NCBI RefSeq assembly: GCF_021432065.1
Contig: NZ_CP090365.1
Span: 62,001-126,000, forward strand
Reading direction: 5' to 3'
Source: Photobacterium sp. TLY01
Lineage (GTDB): Bacteria > Pseudomonadota > Gammaproteobacteria > Enterobacterales > Vibrionaceae
Length of the DNA stretch: 64,000 nucleotides
Numbering within the stretch: the first letter of the stretch is position 1; each line of letters begins with the position of its first letter. The position numbers and the translations under genes were made by a program. This document shows positions 37,994-46,894 of the stretch, piece by piece. The notes beneath the pieces were generated by a model. That model did not search any database. It saw only the letters and a list, made by a program, of their open reading frames with translations, and was not told the origin of the DNA.

Positions 37994-39423
37994 TCAGCCT
38001 CCTGCCATGTTTTGTAAGGAAATTGAATTTCCACTGTCAGCCCGTTCGGGACGGTGTCTTTAAGCAAAAGCAGAGCCCGACAATGCTCAGCGACATCCGC
38101 GGCGATACTCATACCCAGCCCAGTCCCCGATTGTTCACCGCCAGGAAGCCGGTGGAAACGCTCAAACACCAAAGACTTGTCTTTATCTGCGATACCCGGA
38201 CCAAAATCCCGGATCACGATACTGGCTTTCGAACCTCGCCGTACCACTTCCACCTCCACTGACTTACCGCCAGGGGAATATTTGATCGCATTCTCGATAA
38301 GATTTAACAGCATTTGCTCGACACCAAAGGCATCACCGACAATCGTAAATTGAGCGTCTTGTTGCAAGCTTAATTCAATATCTCGTGCCAATGCTTGTAT
38401 GGCTAAAGAACGGCACACGTTTTCAACCAATGCGTTTATGTGAATGGTCTGAGGTTCGATGCTGCGATATCGATGTTTAATGGTGGCTTGATTGAGTAAT
38501 TGTTCGATCGTGCGTTCAAGCACATCACACGCCTCCAGCACACGGGCCAAAGCACGTTCCGTTTCGGCGGTCGTTTCCCGACTGTGCAGTAACTCAACTT
38601 GTACCCGCATTCCCGCTAATGGGGTTTTCAATTGATGCGCCGCTTCGCTGGTGAAATTTTTCAGATTAGACAGCGTTTCGTCTAACTGCCCCATGAATAT
38701 GTTGATGCTTTTGACCAGGTGACTGACTTCTTCTGGCACATCCAGATCAATCGGTGTCAGATCTATGTTCGATCGCTTCATCATTTTTTGATTGAGCAAT
38801 TTTACCGGCTTAAGCACCTGATAAATCAAAAGAACAATGACAATGATGGTGCAAAGAATCACAGCGGTGATCAATTTTAACGCGACGTCTGAAAGTTGGT
38901 GCTCCCACTTTGTACGCGCTTCAGCCGTCTGCCCCACCAGCACCAACACTTGTTGCGGACCATTTCGCGTGTAGATCACTCGCCCCACAAGTGCAGCACG
39001 TAAGTATTCGCCTCGAAACTTAAGATCAAAATACTCAGGTGACGTTTCCAATTGCATGGTATATGTCTGAATTTTTTGACGTACCGTGTCATTGGCCAGT
39101 AATTCTTGATAACCGGTTACATAGGCTTGCTGTTTGGTGGCGATCAGATAAAACACCTTGTCGCGAGGCGCATCAGCGAGTCCGCTAAACGCAGAAAAAG
39201 GCATATCAATAGCCAGCTCCCCACCTTCAAGCCGCACTTCTTCTAATAGTTGCAACGCAGAATTGGCCAATGGCCGGTCAAATGTGCTTTGGGCTGTTTC
39301 AAACGCAAAACGCTTTACAACCATCAATGCGAGCAGACCGATGACCAAAAGTAAGCCCGCTGAGTACACCAAGAGCTGAGAACGCAGCGACCTGGTCGAA
39401 AACCGAAATGGAACGGCAATCAT
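37990..39423 (-). CDS. TctE-like sensor histidine kinase
   Basis: 477 residues. TM1 near 17-33, a periplasmic 2CSK_N-type domain (about 35-175), TM2 near 178-200, HAMP-like linker, HisKA with EAAHQLKTPLAG (His263), and an ATPase domain with NLIENAIKYSPGG, DFGPGIADKD and GTGLGMSI. This layout is that of TctE kinases that control tricarboxylate uptake. It overlaps the regulator by four bases and the binding protein by four bases, like the sugar-sensing operon at 11814-15243, although its periplasmic domain is unrelated. Confidence 0.88.
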   Translation of the reverse strand: MIAVPFRFSTRSLRSQLLVYSAGLLLVIGLLALMVVKRFAFETAQSTFDRPLANSALQLLEEVRLEGGELAIDMPFSAFSGLADAPRDKVFYLIATKQQAYVTGYQELLANDTVRQKIQTYTMQLETSPEYFDLKFRGEYLRAALVGRVIYTRNGPQQVLVLVGQTAEARTKWEHQLSDVALKLITAVILCTIIVIVLLIYQVLKPVKLLNQKMMKRSNIDLTPIDLDVPEEVSHLVKSINIFMGQLDETLSNLKNFTSEAAHQLKTPLAGMRVQVELLHSRETTAETERALARVLEACDVLERTIEQLLNQATIKHRYRSIEPQTIHINALVENVCRSLAIQALARDIELSLQQDAQFTIVGDAFGVEQMLLNLIENAIKYSPGGKSVEVEVVRRGSKASIVIRDFGPGIADKDKSLVFERFHRLPGGEQSGTGLGMSIAADVAEHCRALLLLKDTVPNGLTVEIQFPYKTWQEAE

Positions 39424-40091
39424 GGTTGTTTCACAGAGAGAACATACCCTAAGCCGCGCAGCGTTTTTATTTCGACACGACTTGCACTGAGCGACTTACG
39501 TAACCGGCCAACGTACGTTTCAATGGCGTTCTGATTGGGAGGATTATCATAGCCGTACAAGTGATCGATGATTTCATCTTTACTTAAAACACGATTAGGA
39601 TGACTCACAAACACTTCGAGTAGACGATATTCTCGGTTTTTTAAATCAATCTCCTGCCCTTGGATTTGCACACGGGCACTCGCGCTATCAAAGGTGATAT
39701 CACCAATCTCTATCACGTTTTGATCGTTACCTTGACTACGGCGCACAATAGAACGACAGCGGGCTTCCAGTTCCCCCAAATCAAAAGGCTTTGTTAAGTA
39801 GTCATCGGCCCCTAAGTCGAGCAATTCAATCCGATCAAACACTTCATTACGTGCGGTCAATATGAGGATCGGCGTATTACCGTGCTGACGAATTTTTTTC
39901 GTGATCGCCTCTCCCGAACGGTTCGGCAAATTGAGATCCAGAATCACGAGATCATACCGTGTGTGTGCTACCAACGAATACGCAACTTGCCCATCATAGG
40001 CGGTGTCCACCCCATGGCCTAAGTCTTTAAAACGCTGTTCGAGGGATTCACTGATCAGTCTGTCATCTTCTACAATCAAAACTCTCATCAT
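39420..40091 (-). CDS. TctD-like OmpR-family response regulator
   Basis: 223 residues. The receiver has EDD near the N-terminus, Asp52 in LVILDLNLPNRSGE, and Lys-Pro in DDYLTKPFDLGE. A winged-helix domain ends in IKTLRGLGYVLSV. Two adjacent ATG codons (40091 and 40088) could serve as start. First gene of the third sensor operon. It should activate the Tct transport genes downstream in response to the TctE-like kinase. Confidence 0.9.
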   Translation of the reverse strand: MMRVLIVEDDRLISESLEQRFKDLGHGVDTAYDGQVAYSLVAHTRYDLVILDLNLPNRSGEAITKKIRQHGNTPILILTARNEVFDRIELLDLGADDYLTKPFDLGELEARCRSIVRRSQGNDQNVIEIGDITFDSASARVQIQGQEIDLKNREYRLLEVFVSHPNRVLSKDEIIDHLYGYDNPPNQNAIETYVGRLRKSLSASRVEIKTLRGLGYVLSVKQP

Positions 40092-40487
40092 ATCACCGTC
40101 TAACTGCCTGTTTTAATCACGATGAGTGCTTGGAAAGACTATCTGTATCTTGTACATACATTAAATCTGAAGCATTCACAGCCATACTTTGCATTATGAA
40201 CCCTTCCCAATTTCCACCCCTTATGACTTTATATTACCTGATTAGTGGTGAATCCAAATGCCACACATAACAAGCCATTTGCAACATGTGCGAAACATAG
40301 ATCGCAATCACGATATATGAATGTCTTTTTCTATTTACCTGCTTTTTATCGGTCATTATTGAATGCAAAGCTGAAGATCTCAAACAGGCGAGCATTGCCA
40401 GCTTCGCAGGACAAACAAAATAAGCCCCCGCAACCGGGGGCTGTAACACGTAAAGCGATACATCAATCAACACACGAACATCGCAGC
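40092..40487. other. Intergenic region between the tct locus and the threonate operon
   Basis: 396 bases. It holds the terminator of the upstream permease operon (40414-40442) and, closer to 40092, the promoter of the TctD-like gene, which I cannot place precisely. No gene, and short open frames here look like noise. Confidence 0.5.
40414..40442 (-). terminator. Rho-independent terminator of the threonate/erythronate operon
   Basis: AGCCCCCG (40423-40430) pairs with CGGGGGCT (40435-40442) across CAAC. On the minus strand the stem is followed by TATTTTG. It lies 45 bases after the permease stop. Confidence 0.88.
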
Positions 40488-41984
40488 TTAATTACTGGCG
40501 GCGACCTCTGCTGCCGGTTTACTTTGCGACTTTACGAAGTAGATACAACCCGCCAGGAACAACAGTGGTACAACCGGGTCGAACACACTGCCCTGGCTGC
40601 CGAAGATCAGGTTCAGAATCATCACCAGCGAACCGCCGATTGACCAGGCGATGGTCGTCGGTACCGTCCAGATCACCAGTTGCTTACGCACTTCGGTCAC
40701 ACCCATCAGACGGTTCACGATGTGGAACAGGCTGTCGTTGAAGTAACCGGCAAACAAACTGCCCATGGTCGCGGCAGATGCGGCAAAAAGCATGTTGATG
40801 CCTTCCATTTCAGCCAGAACCGGCGCAGAAATCGATGCTGCGGTGATCATGGATACCGTGCCGCTGCCCTGAATCACACGGACCAGAGTCGCGATGATGA
40901 ACGGGATCATGATGGGTGAAATAGACAGTGCCGCAATCTGGTTGGCGATTTCAGTACCCGCACCCGATTCACGCAGTACGCTGCCCAGCGCACCACCTGC
41001 ACCAGTCACCAGCAGGATAATCCCTGAGGTGGAAATCCCTTCTTCCAGCTTGCGGGTCGTGGTTTCTTTGTCCAGATACGGTGTCAGGGTATAAACCGCC
41101 AGCAGCGTACTGATAGACAAGGCAATCACAGGATGGCCGACAAAGTTGATCACCGCGCCCAGCGCGCTTTCCGACAACCCGTCAAATCCCAACTGTTTTT
41201 CCAGCAGGCTTGCCAGCGATTTCACCAGAATCAGCAGAATCGGCACCGCAATCGGCATGATAGATTTCATCAGCGAAGGCAGATTTTTCGTGGCTTTGGA
41301 TGCCATGTACTCGTCATGCACTTTCTTCAGGTCATCAGATTCCTGCGGCAGAGAAACAGGTGTCGCATATTCCGGGAAGTGCTTTTCTAACCAGCGGGCA
41401 TACATCACAATGCCGTAGATAGATGGCAGCGCAATCACCAGACCCAGACCCAGCATAGAGGCGATATCAACACCGAAAATACTGGCAACGCCCAGCGGAC
41501 CAGGTGTCGGCGGAATACAGTGGTGCGCTACAACCAGACCACCAGCCAGGGCAACAGTCAGTGTCAGAATGGAACGGCCAGAGGTTTTAGACAGTGACTT
41601 CGCAATCGGATACAGGATGATCAGTGCACTGTCGACGAACACAGGGATACTGACGATATAACCGGTAATCGCCAGTGCCATCTCCTCTTTCTTCTTGCCC
41701 AGCCATTTGATGAAGTGATAGGCAATGGACTCACCGGCACCGGAAGTTTCGAGAATGGCACCCATCATGACACCCAGACCAATCACGATACCAATACCGC
41801 CCAGCGTACCGCCGAACCCTTTACTGATCGCCGACATGGTGTCGTCCACACTCAGCCCGCCAATCAAACCGGCAATACAAGCCGCAGCCAGCATCGCGAT
41901 TAAGACGTGAACACGGGTTCTCAGCACCAGAAAAATCAGTACAAAAACCGCAATAATTAAACCTATAACAGAAATGGGTAACAT
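40488..41984 (-). CDS. GntP-family permease, probable threonate/erythronate importer
   Basis: 498 residues, highly hydrophobic with about 12 membrane helices. GntP-family features: FGGTLGGIGIVIGLGVMMGA, IPVFVDSALIILYPIAKSL, VVAHHCIPPTPGPLGVA and IQGSGTVSMITAASI. Members import sugar acids such as gluconate with a proton. It is the last gene of the tetronate catabolic operon (its ATG touches the denD stop), so the substrate is inferred to be L-threonate and/or D-erythronate. Confidence 0.88.
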   Translation of the reverse strand: MLPISVIGLIIAVFVLIFLVLRTRVHVLIAMLAAACIAGLIGGLSVDDTMSAISKGFGGTLGGIGIVIGLGVMMGAILETSGAGESIAYHFIKWLGKKKEEMALAITGYIVSIPVFVDSALIILYPIAKSLSKTSGRSILTLTVALAGGLVVAHHCIPPTPGPLGVASIFGVDIASMLGLGLVIALPSIYGIVMYARWLEKHFPEYATPVSLPQESDDLKKVHDEYMASKATKNLPSLMKSIMPIAVPILLILVKSLASLLEKQLGFDGLSESALGAVINFVGHPVIALSISTLLAVYTLTPYLDKETTTRKLEEGISTSGIILLVTGAGGALGSVLRESGAGTEIANQIAALSISPIMIPFIIATLVRVIQGSGTVSMITAASISAPVLAEMEGINMLFAASAATMGSLFAGYFNDSLFHIVNRLMGVTEVRKQLVIWTVPTTIAWSIGGSLVMILNLIFGSQGSVFDPVVPLLFLAGCIYFVKSQSKPAAEVAASN

Positions 41985-42949
41985 TAGATCGCCTCCTCTT
42001 CGCGTACCGGATACTTAGCTAAATACGCCTTAAGTACCGACTGGAAATCCTTATCCGCTTTAAAACCCAACGTCAGTTCCGACGCATTATTAAACCCTTT
42101 CGGCCAGCTGCCGACAATCCGGGCAATCGCGGCATCCGCCTCGTAGCTCACACGCTCAGCAAACCCGGCGCCCACCGTCTCTGTCATGGCCGCGATCATC
42201 TCTGCAGGCGTCACCTGAATACCAGGCAGATTAAAGGTACGATAACCTTTGATGGCGTCAGCCGGTAACTGGCTGGCATGGATAATGTTATCGATCACTG
42301 TTTCCGGGCTGGAAATCCACAGTGGCAGCGTTGGCTCAACCGGGCAGTTTGACGTTTCGCCTTTCAGCGGTTCACGGATGATCCCGCTGACAAAAGACGA
42401 CGCCGCTTTGTTCGGCAAACCCGGGCGAATACAAATAGTCGGCAGGCGCACAGTAATGGCATCGACAAAACCTTTACGGCCGTAGTCGTTAACCAGCAAC
42501 TCACCGATGGCTTTTTGCGTCCCGTAAGAAGAGCTAGGTTGAGTCGCCGTCATAGGCTCAATCAGATCCGGCAGCTCGCCACCAAACACCGCCAGTGAAC
42601 TGGAGAACACAAAGCGGATCGCCGGATTCACCTGACGGCATTTTTCCAGCAATAGCTGGGTGGCCAGCAAATTCACTTTCATACCGAGATCGAAATCTTC
42701 TTCGGCATGGCTCGACACAATCGCCGCCAGATGGAAAACATGGGTGGTGTCGGCATCAATCAGCGAATCAATATCTGCCGGGTGAGTAATGTCGCCCACA
42801 ACCGCACTGACACGGCTGTCGAACTGACTCAGATCCGGGGCGATGCGATCCACTATCTTGATTCGCTCGATGTCGTCATAACGTTGTAGCAGGGTGTCGG
42901 TAAGCATGGCTCCTAAAAAGCCTGCCCCGCCTGTAATAATTATTTTCAT
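41984..42949 (-). CDS. denD: D-erythronate dehydrogenase
   Basis: 321 residues of the NAD-dependent epimerase/dehydratase superfamily. Nucleotide-binding TGGAGFLGAML at the N-terminus, catalytic FSSSLAVFGG and YGTQKAIGE (YxxxK). In this operon context it matches DenD, which oxidises D-erythronate to 2-oxo-tetronate (pathway as defined for OtnI/OtnK/OtnC operons). The product enters the same route as that of LtnD. Cytoplasmic. It follows otnI after about 100 bases with no obvious terminator and abuts the permease gene. Confidence 0.87.
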   Translation of the reverse strand: MKIIITGGAGFLGAMLTDTLLQRYDDIERIKIVDRIAPDLSQFDSRVSAVVGDITHPADIDSLIDADTTHVFHLAAIVSSHAEEDFDLGMKVNLLATQLLLEKCRQVNPAIRFVFSSSLAVFGGELPDLIEPMTATQPSSSYGTQKAIGELLVNDYGRKGFVDAITVRLPTICIRPGLPNKAASSFVSGIIREPLKGETSNCPVEPTLPLWISSPETVIDNIIHASQLPADAIKGYRTFNLPGIQVTPAEMIAAMTETVGAGFAERVSYEADAAIARIVGSWPKGFNNASELTLGFKADKDFQSVLKAYLAKYPVREEEAI

Positions 42950-43050
42950 AGGGGATGTCCTTGCTCTCTTCTATCTTGTCTTAAGTCTGTTGACGAAATT
43001 GTCGATGTCGGCTTCCGTTTACAAACAGGTCCGTTTATTCATTGCTCCGT

Positions 43051-43827
43051 TTACAGATAAGGTGTTACCCAGCCCAGGCCTTCTAGTGTGCCTTGTCGCG
43101 GGTTGTACTCACACCCGATCCAGTCCTGATAACCCGACTTGTCCAGCTCGCCGAACAGGAAGGGGTAATTCACTTCACCCTCGTAGGGTTCATTACGGCT
43201 TGGCACAGATGCTATCTGCACATGGCCGATGTAATCCGCGACCTCTTTGATCAGAACAGACAGATCGCCGTCCATGATTTGCGCGTGATACACATCGAAC
43301 TGCAGTTTCACATTCGGTCGGTCGATAGCTTTAATTAGCGCGACAGCGTCACGCTGATGGGCCACGAAATAGCCCGGCACATCACGGCTGTTCAGCGGCT
43401 CAATCATCACGCAGATACCGTGTACGGCAAAGCGATCAGCGGCATAGCGCAAATTACGGATAAAGGTTTCTCTGTGTGCTTCAACCGAGAAGTCAGGACT
43501 GAGAATACCTGCCATGGCATGCACCTTTTTACAGCTCAGTGCCTGCGCGTAATGAAGGGCAATCTCAACACTTTGCTCAAACTCTTCAATGCGATCCGGC
43601 AGAGCGGCAATGCCACGCTCACCCGCCGCCCAATCGCCCGGCGGCATATTAAAGAGTGCCTGCTCAAGCTGATGTGTTCTGAGCTGTTCTGCCAACAATT
43701 CCGCTTCATATTCATAGGGAAACAAAAATTCAACGGCTTTGAATCCGGCTTTGCTGGCCTGACCGAAGCGCTCTGTAAAAGGCACTTCAGTGAACAGCAT
43801 GGTGAGGTTGGCTGCAAATCTGGCCAT
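43051..43827 (-). CDS. otnI: 2-oxo-tetronate isomerase
   Basis: 258 residues, a TIM-barrel of the hydroxypyruvate-isomerase-like (Hyi) family. MARFAANLTMLFTEVPF at the start, VEFLFPYEYEAELLAEQL, IEPLNSRDVPGYFVAHQRDA and QFDVYHAQIMDGDL (metal-binding Glu, Asp and His). In this pathway OtnI converts 2-oxo-tetronate to 3-oxo-tetronate. Its start overlaps the otnC stop by one base, so they are coupled. Alternative identity: hydroxypyruvate isomerase, less likely given the neighbours. Confidence 0.88.
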   Translation of the reverse strand: MARFAANLTMLFTEVPFTERFGQASKAGFKAVEFLFPYEYEAELLAEQLRTHQLEQALFNMPPGDWAAGERGIAALPDRIEEFEQSVEIALHYAQALSCKKVHAMAGILSPDFSVEAHRETFIRNLRYAADRFAVHGICVMIEPLNSRDVPGYFVAHQRDAVALIKAIDRPNVKLQFDVYHAQIMDGDLSVLIKEVADYIGHVQIASVPSRNEPYEGEVNYPFLFGELDKSGYQDWIGCEYNPRQGTLEGLGWVTPYL

Positions 43828-44459
43828 TATTTGCCTCTCCCTTTCAGATCGCTGACTTCCGCATCGGTCAGATAACGAATGGCTTTGCCATCGAGCATCA
43901 GCGCCAGTTTAGCGGTTTCTTCCAGCTCTTCGGCGTTATCCACCGCATCACGCAGATCTGTCCCGGTAATGACCGGGCCGTGATTGGCTAGCAGGAATGC
44001 ACGGTAGTCAGCCGCACGATTGGCCAGTTCCGTTGCAATTTGCGGATCGCCCGGACGCAGATAAGGGATCACCGGCAGCTGACCAACCCGCATCACGTAA
44101 TACGGTGTGAAGGGTTTAATCGCATTGTCAGGATCCAGTCCTTCCAGACACGACAAAGCCGTCAGGTAAGTGGAGTGCAAATGCACAATGGCATTACAAT
44201 CCGGGCTGTTGCGGTAAATCGCCAGATGGAATGCAATCTCTTTTGAAGGGCGATCTCCCGACAAATGATTACCGTCGATATCCACCACCGACAGACGTTC
44301 CGCCACCAAACGTCCGAAGGAAGAGCCTGTCGGCGTGGTCAGAAAATTGCCGTCAGGGAGTTTAAGAGACAGATTCCCTGCCCCACCGGTGGCATAGCCC
44401 CGCTCAAACATCGAACGGGCAAGCGTCACCATGTCTTCTCTTAACGCTTGTTCAGTCAT
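43827..44459 (-). CDS. otnC: 3-oxo-tetronate 4-phosphate decarboxylase (class II aldolase family)
   Basis: 210 residues from the ATG at 44459, preceded by AAGGATTTTTCC; an ATG at 44501 has no ribosome site and would lie deep in otnK. Class II aldolase/adducin fold: YATGGAGNLSLKLPDG, PSKEIAFHLAIYR, AIVHLHSTYLTALSC (metal histidines) and LLANHGPVITG. OtnC decarboxylates 3-oxo-tetronate 4-phosphate to dihydroxyacetone phosphate, which enters glycolysis. Overlaps otnK by eight bases. Confidence 0.88.
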   Translation of the reverse strand: MTEQALREDMVTLARSMFERGYATGGAGNLSLKLPDGNFLTTPTGSSFGRLVAERLSVVDIDGNHLSGDRPSKEIAFHLAIYRNSPDCNAIVHLHSTYLTALSCLEGLDPDNAIKPFTPYYVMRVGQLPVIPYLRPGDPQIATELANRAADYRAFLLANHGPVITGTDLRDAVDNAEELEETAKLALMLDGKAIRYLTDAEVSDLKGRGK

Positions 44460-45711
44460 GGAAAAATCCTTGTGCAGTCGTAAAAAATGATTCGTCACCA
44501 AAGTTGCCGGATTTCAGTGCCAGCGACAGCTCCTGATCGATTGCCGTCACCCAGGGCACCCCCGGAGCGATTTGCGGGCCAATATGGAAACCTTTCACGC
44601 CCAGACTCTGAGTGACCACCCCGGATGTTTCACCGCCAGCCACAATAAAGTTACGCACACCCTGTTCACGCAGCCGGTGTGCCAGCTGGCTGAAGAACTG
44701 CTCCACAGCCTGGCTGGACGCCTGTGCTCCGTATTCGGCCTGAATGATTTTCAGCATTTCAGGGTTGGCGGTCGCGAACACCATAGGCGCGTATTCACCG
44801 CCCAGGTTCTCCAGCACCCAGTCACACACTGTGTTACCGTAATTGTCATCAGTCAGGCAGGCTTTGACATCCAAAGCAAAGTGCGGCGCCACACGTTGAT
44901 ACTGTCCCACTTGCTTGTTGGTCATCACGGAACACGACCCCGACAGCACCACGGTTTTACCGGCTTGCGGATGACCAGCTGACAGTGCTTCGGCCTGCCC
45001 GGACTGCGCCGTTACCCAGTTTCGGGCGATACCGGCAGCCAGCCCTGAGCCACCTGTCACCAATTTGAGGTTTTTACAGGCTTCACCAATAGTGACCAGA
45101 TGCTGATTGTTGAGCGTATCAAGCACAGCGTACTGCACGCCCTGAGCTTGCAGCTGGTCAAAGGCTGTCACTACCGCACTTGTGCCTTGATCTATGGTCT
45201 GATAATCCACCAGTCCGCTCACACCCTGCGCCTGGGCATTCATCAGTCGCATCAGGTTGGCATCCGTCATGGGGGTCACCGGGTGATGACGCATACCGGA
45301 TTCGCTCAGCAGCTCTCCGTTGACAAACAGGTTGCCGTGACAGACGGTACGGCCGTTGACCGGAAGCGATGGACAAATCACAGTAAAAGATTCATTCAGT
45401 TCCGCCAGTAAGGCATCGGTGACCGGTCCAATATTGCCGTCGGCTGTACTGTCAAAGGTTGAGCAGTATTTGAAGTAAAACTGCTGACAACCGGCAGCTT
45501 GTAACCAGCGTAATGCCGCCACAGAATCGGTGACAGCCTGATCCACAGGGCAGGAGCGGGATTTCAGGCTGATGACCACGGCATCGGCGTCTGCGCTCAG
45601 CGCATCAGCAGGCACGCCATTGAGCTGAATGGTCTTCATGCCGTTGGCAACCAGAAAACCTGCGATGTCAGTGGCACCGGTAAAATCGTCAGCAATGACT
45701 CCGAGTAACAT
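44452..45711 (-). CDS. otnK: 3-oxo-tetronate kinase
   Basis: 419 residues of the DUF1537 four-carbon acid sugar kinase family. The N-terminal LGVIADDFTGATDIAGFL is the family hallmark, FKYCSTFDSTADGNIGPV follows, and the C-terminal nucleotide domain has VVLSGSCSVMTNKQV, FIVAGGETSGVVTQSL and IGPQIAPGVPW. OtnK phosphorylates 3-oxo-tetronate at C4 with ATP. It lies two bases after ltnD and overlaps otnC, so it sits in the middle of a tightly packed operon. Confidence 0.92.
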   Translation of the reverse strand: MLLGVIADDFTGATDIAGFLVANGMKTIQLNGVPADALSADADAVVISLKSRSCPVDQAVTDSVAALRWLQAAGCQQFYFKYCSTFDSTADGNIGPVTDALLAELNESFTVICPSLPVNGRTVCHGNLFVNGELLSESGMRHHPVTPMTDANLMRLMNAQAQGVSGLVDYQTIDQGTSAVVTAFDQLQAQGVQYAVLDTLNNQHLVTIGEACKNLKLVTGGSGLAAGIARNWVTAQSGQAEALSAGHPQAGKTVVLSGSCSVMTNKQVGQYQRVAPHFALDVKACLTDDNYGNTVCDWVLENLGGEYAPMVFATANPEMLKIIQAEYGAQASSQAVEQFFSQLAHRLREQGVRNFIVAGGETSGVVTQSLGVKGFHIGPQIAPGVPWVTAIDQELSLALKSGNFGDESFFTTAQGFFHD

Positions 45712-45713
45712 AA

Positions 45714-46613
45714 TTAACGCTCCTTTTTCGGCAGTTCGATGCCCGAGAAAATCTTGATGACGGCGCTGTCGTCTTCCTGACCAAAGCCAGCATTACTGGC
45801 CTCGGTAAACATATTGAGCGCGGTGCTGGCAAGCGGCAGCGGGAAGTGCATCGCTTTTGCACTGTCGGCCACCAAACCCAGGTCTTTGACAAAAATATCG
45901 ACCATTGAGGTTGGGGTGTAATCCCCCTCCACCACATGCTTCATGCGGTTTTCAAACATCCAGGAATTGCCAGCCGCGTTGGTGACCACGTCGTACATCA
46001 GATCCAGCGGAATATCGGCACGCGCTGCCATAGCCATGGCTTCGGCTCCCACCGCAATGTGAACGCCAGCCAGCAACTGGTGAATAATTTTCACCGTCGA
46101 GCCTTTCCCAATCTCCGGCCCCACGTTGTAAACCTTGGCCGCAACCGCATTCAGGACAGGTTCCAGGTGGTCAAACACACGCGGCTCACCGGATGCCATC
46201 ACTGTCAGCTCCCCGCTGGCCGCTTTGGCTGCACCGCCCGACACAGGGGCATCGAGCATGCATAAGTCGTACTGTGCCAGTTTGGCTGCAATCGCTTTGG
46301 CATCGTCGGCAGAAATCGTGGCGCACACCATGACAGGCGTACCGGCTTTGAGTGAGGCAGCCAGTCCCGACTCAAACAATACAGCGTTCACCTGCTTCGC
46401 ATTGACCACCAGCACAATCACGGCATCAAGCTGAGCGGCAAAATCCGTGCATTGGTGAGATGTGCCCTTTGCACCCGCAGTAGCCAGTGCCTGACGAGCC
46501 GCATCGCTCAGATCAATACCGTAGACATCAAACCCGGCCCGGATACAGGACGTTGCAACGCCCATCCCCATAGAACCCAGTCCGATCACGGCAACAGAAT
46601 GCATTTTACTCAT
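45714..46613 (-). CDS. ltnD: L-threonate dehydrogenase
   Basis: 299 residues, beta-hydroxyacid dehydrogenase family. Rossmann motif VIGLGSMGMGVATSC, substrate motif DAPVSGGAAKAASGEL, catalytic lysine in GKGSTVKIIHQLLAG. LtnD oxidises L-threonate to 2-oxo-tetronate with NAD+. It is the first gene of the operon and is divergent from the DeoR regulator across 281 bases. Having both ltnD and denD means the operon handles both four-carbon acids, which are breakdown products of ascorbate and of oxidised sugars. Confidence 0.9.
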   Translation of the reverse strand: MSKMHSVAVIGLGSMGMGVATSCIRAGFDVYGIDLSDAARQALATAGAKGTSHQCTDFAAQLDAVIVLVVNAKQVNAVLFESGLAASLKAGTPVMVCATISADDAKAIAAKLAQYDLCMLDAPVSGGAAKAASGELTVMASGEPRVFDHLEPVLNAVAAKVYNVGPEIGKGSTVKIIHQLLAGVHIAVGAEAMAMAARADIPLDLMYDVVTNAAGNSWMFENRMKHVVEGDYTPTSMVDIFVKDLGLVADSAKAMHFPLPLASTALNMFTEASNAGFGQEDDSAVIKIFSGIELPKKER

Positions 46614-46894
46614 TGTGCAGGCCCTTTGTTATATTTTGTGAATTAATGTTCATGTTTGTGATTCTAGGTGCTGACTCAGGATCATTCTGCCGAGTTCGTC
46701 ACAAAAATTAACACAGGCAGACACCTCCGATCTGATCTTCTCGATGAAAAAATCAATAAATTCACACCTAATTGATAAAAATCAGTCGGTTATGTTTCAC
46801 ACATTCTCACCATGACTAACAAAAATTCACACCAGTGACGTGCTAACGTGTTAGACTTGATGCCGTTATTGATCAGTGTGAGCGAAAAACCCCT
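46614..46894. promoter_or_regulatory. Divergent control region with repeated AATTCACA octamers
   Basis: The octamer TGTGAATT at 46637-46644 and its reverse complement AATTCACA at 46759-46766 and 46824-46831 give three exact copies; near-copies are TTTCACAC at 46795-46802 and TTTGTGAT at 46655-46662. Such repeated sites fit the multi-site binding of DeoR-family repressors, and the region lies between ltnD and the deoR-type gene. Assignment is inferred from repetition and position. Confidence 0.5.
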
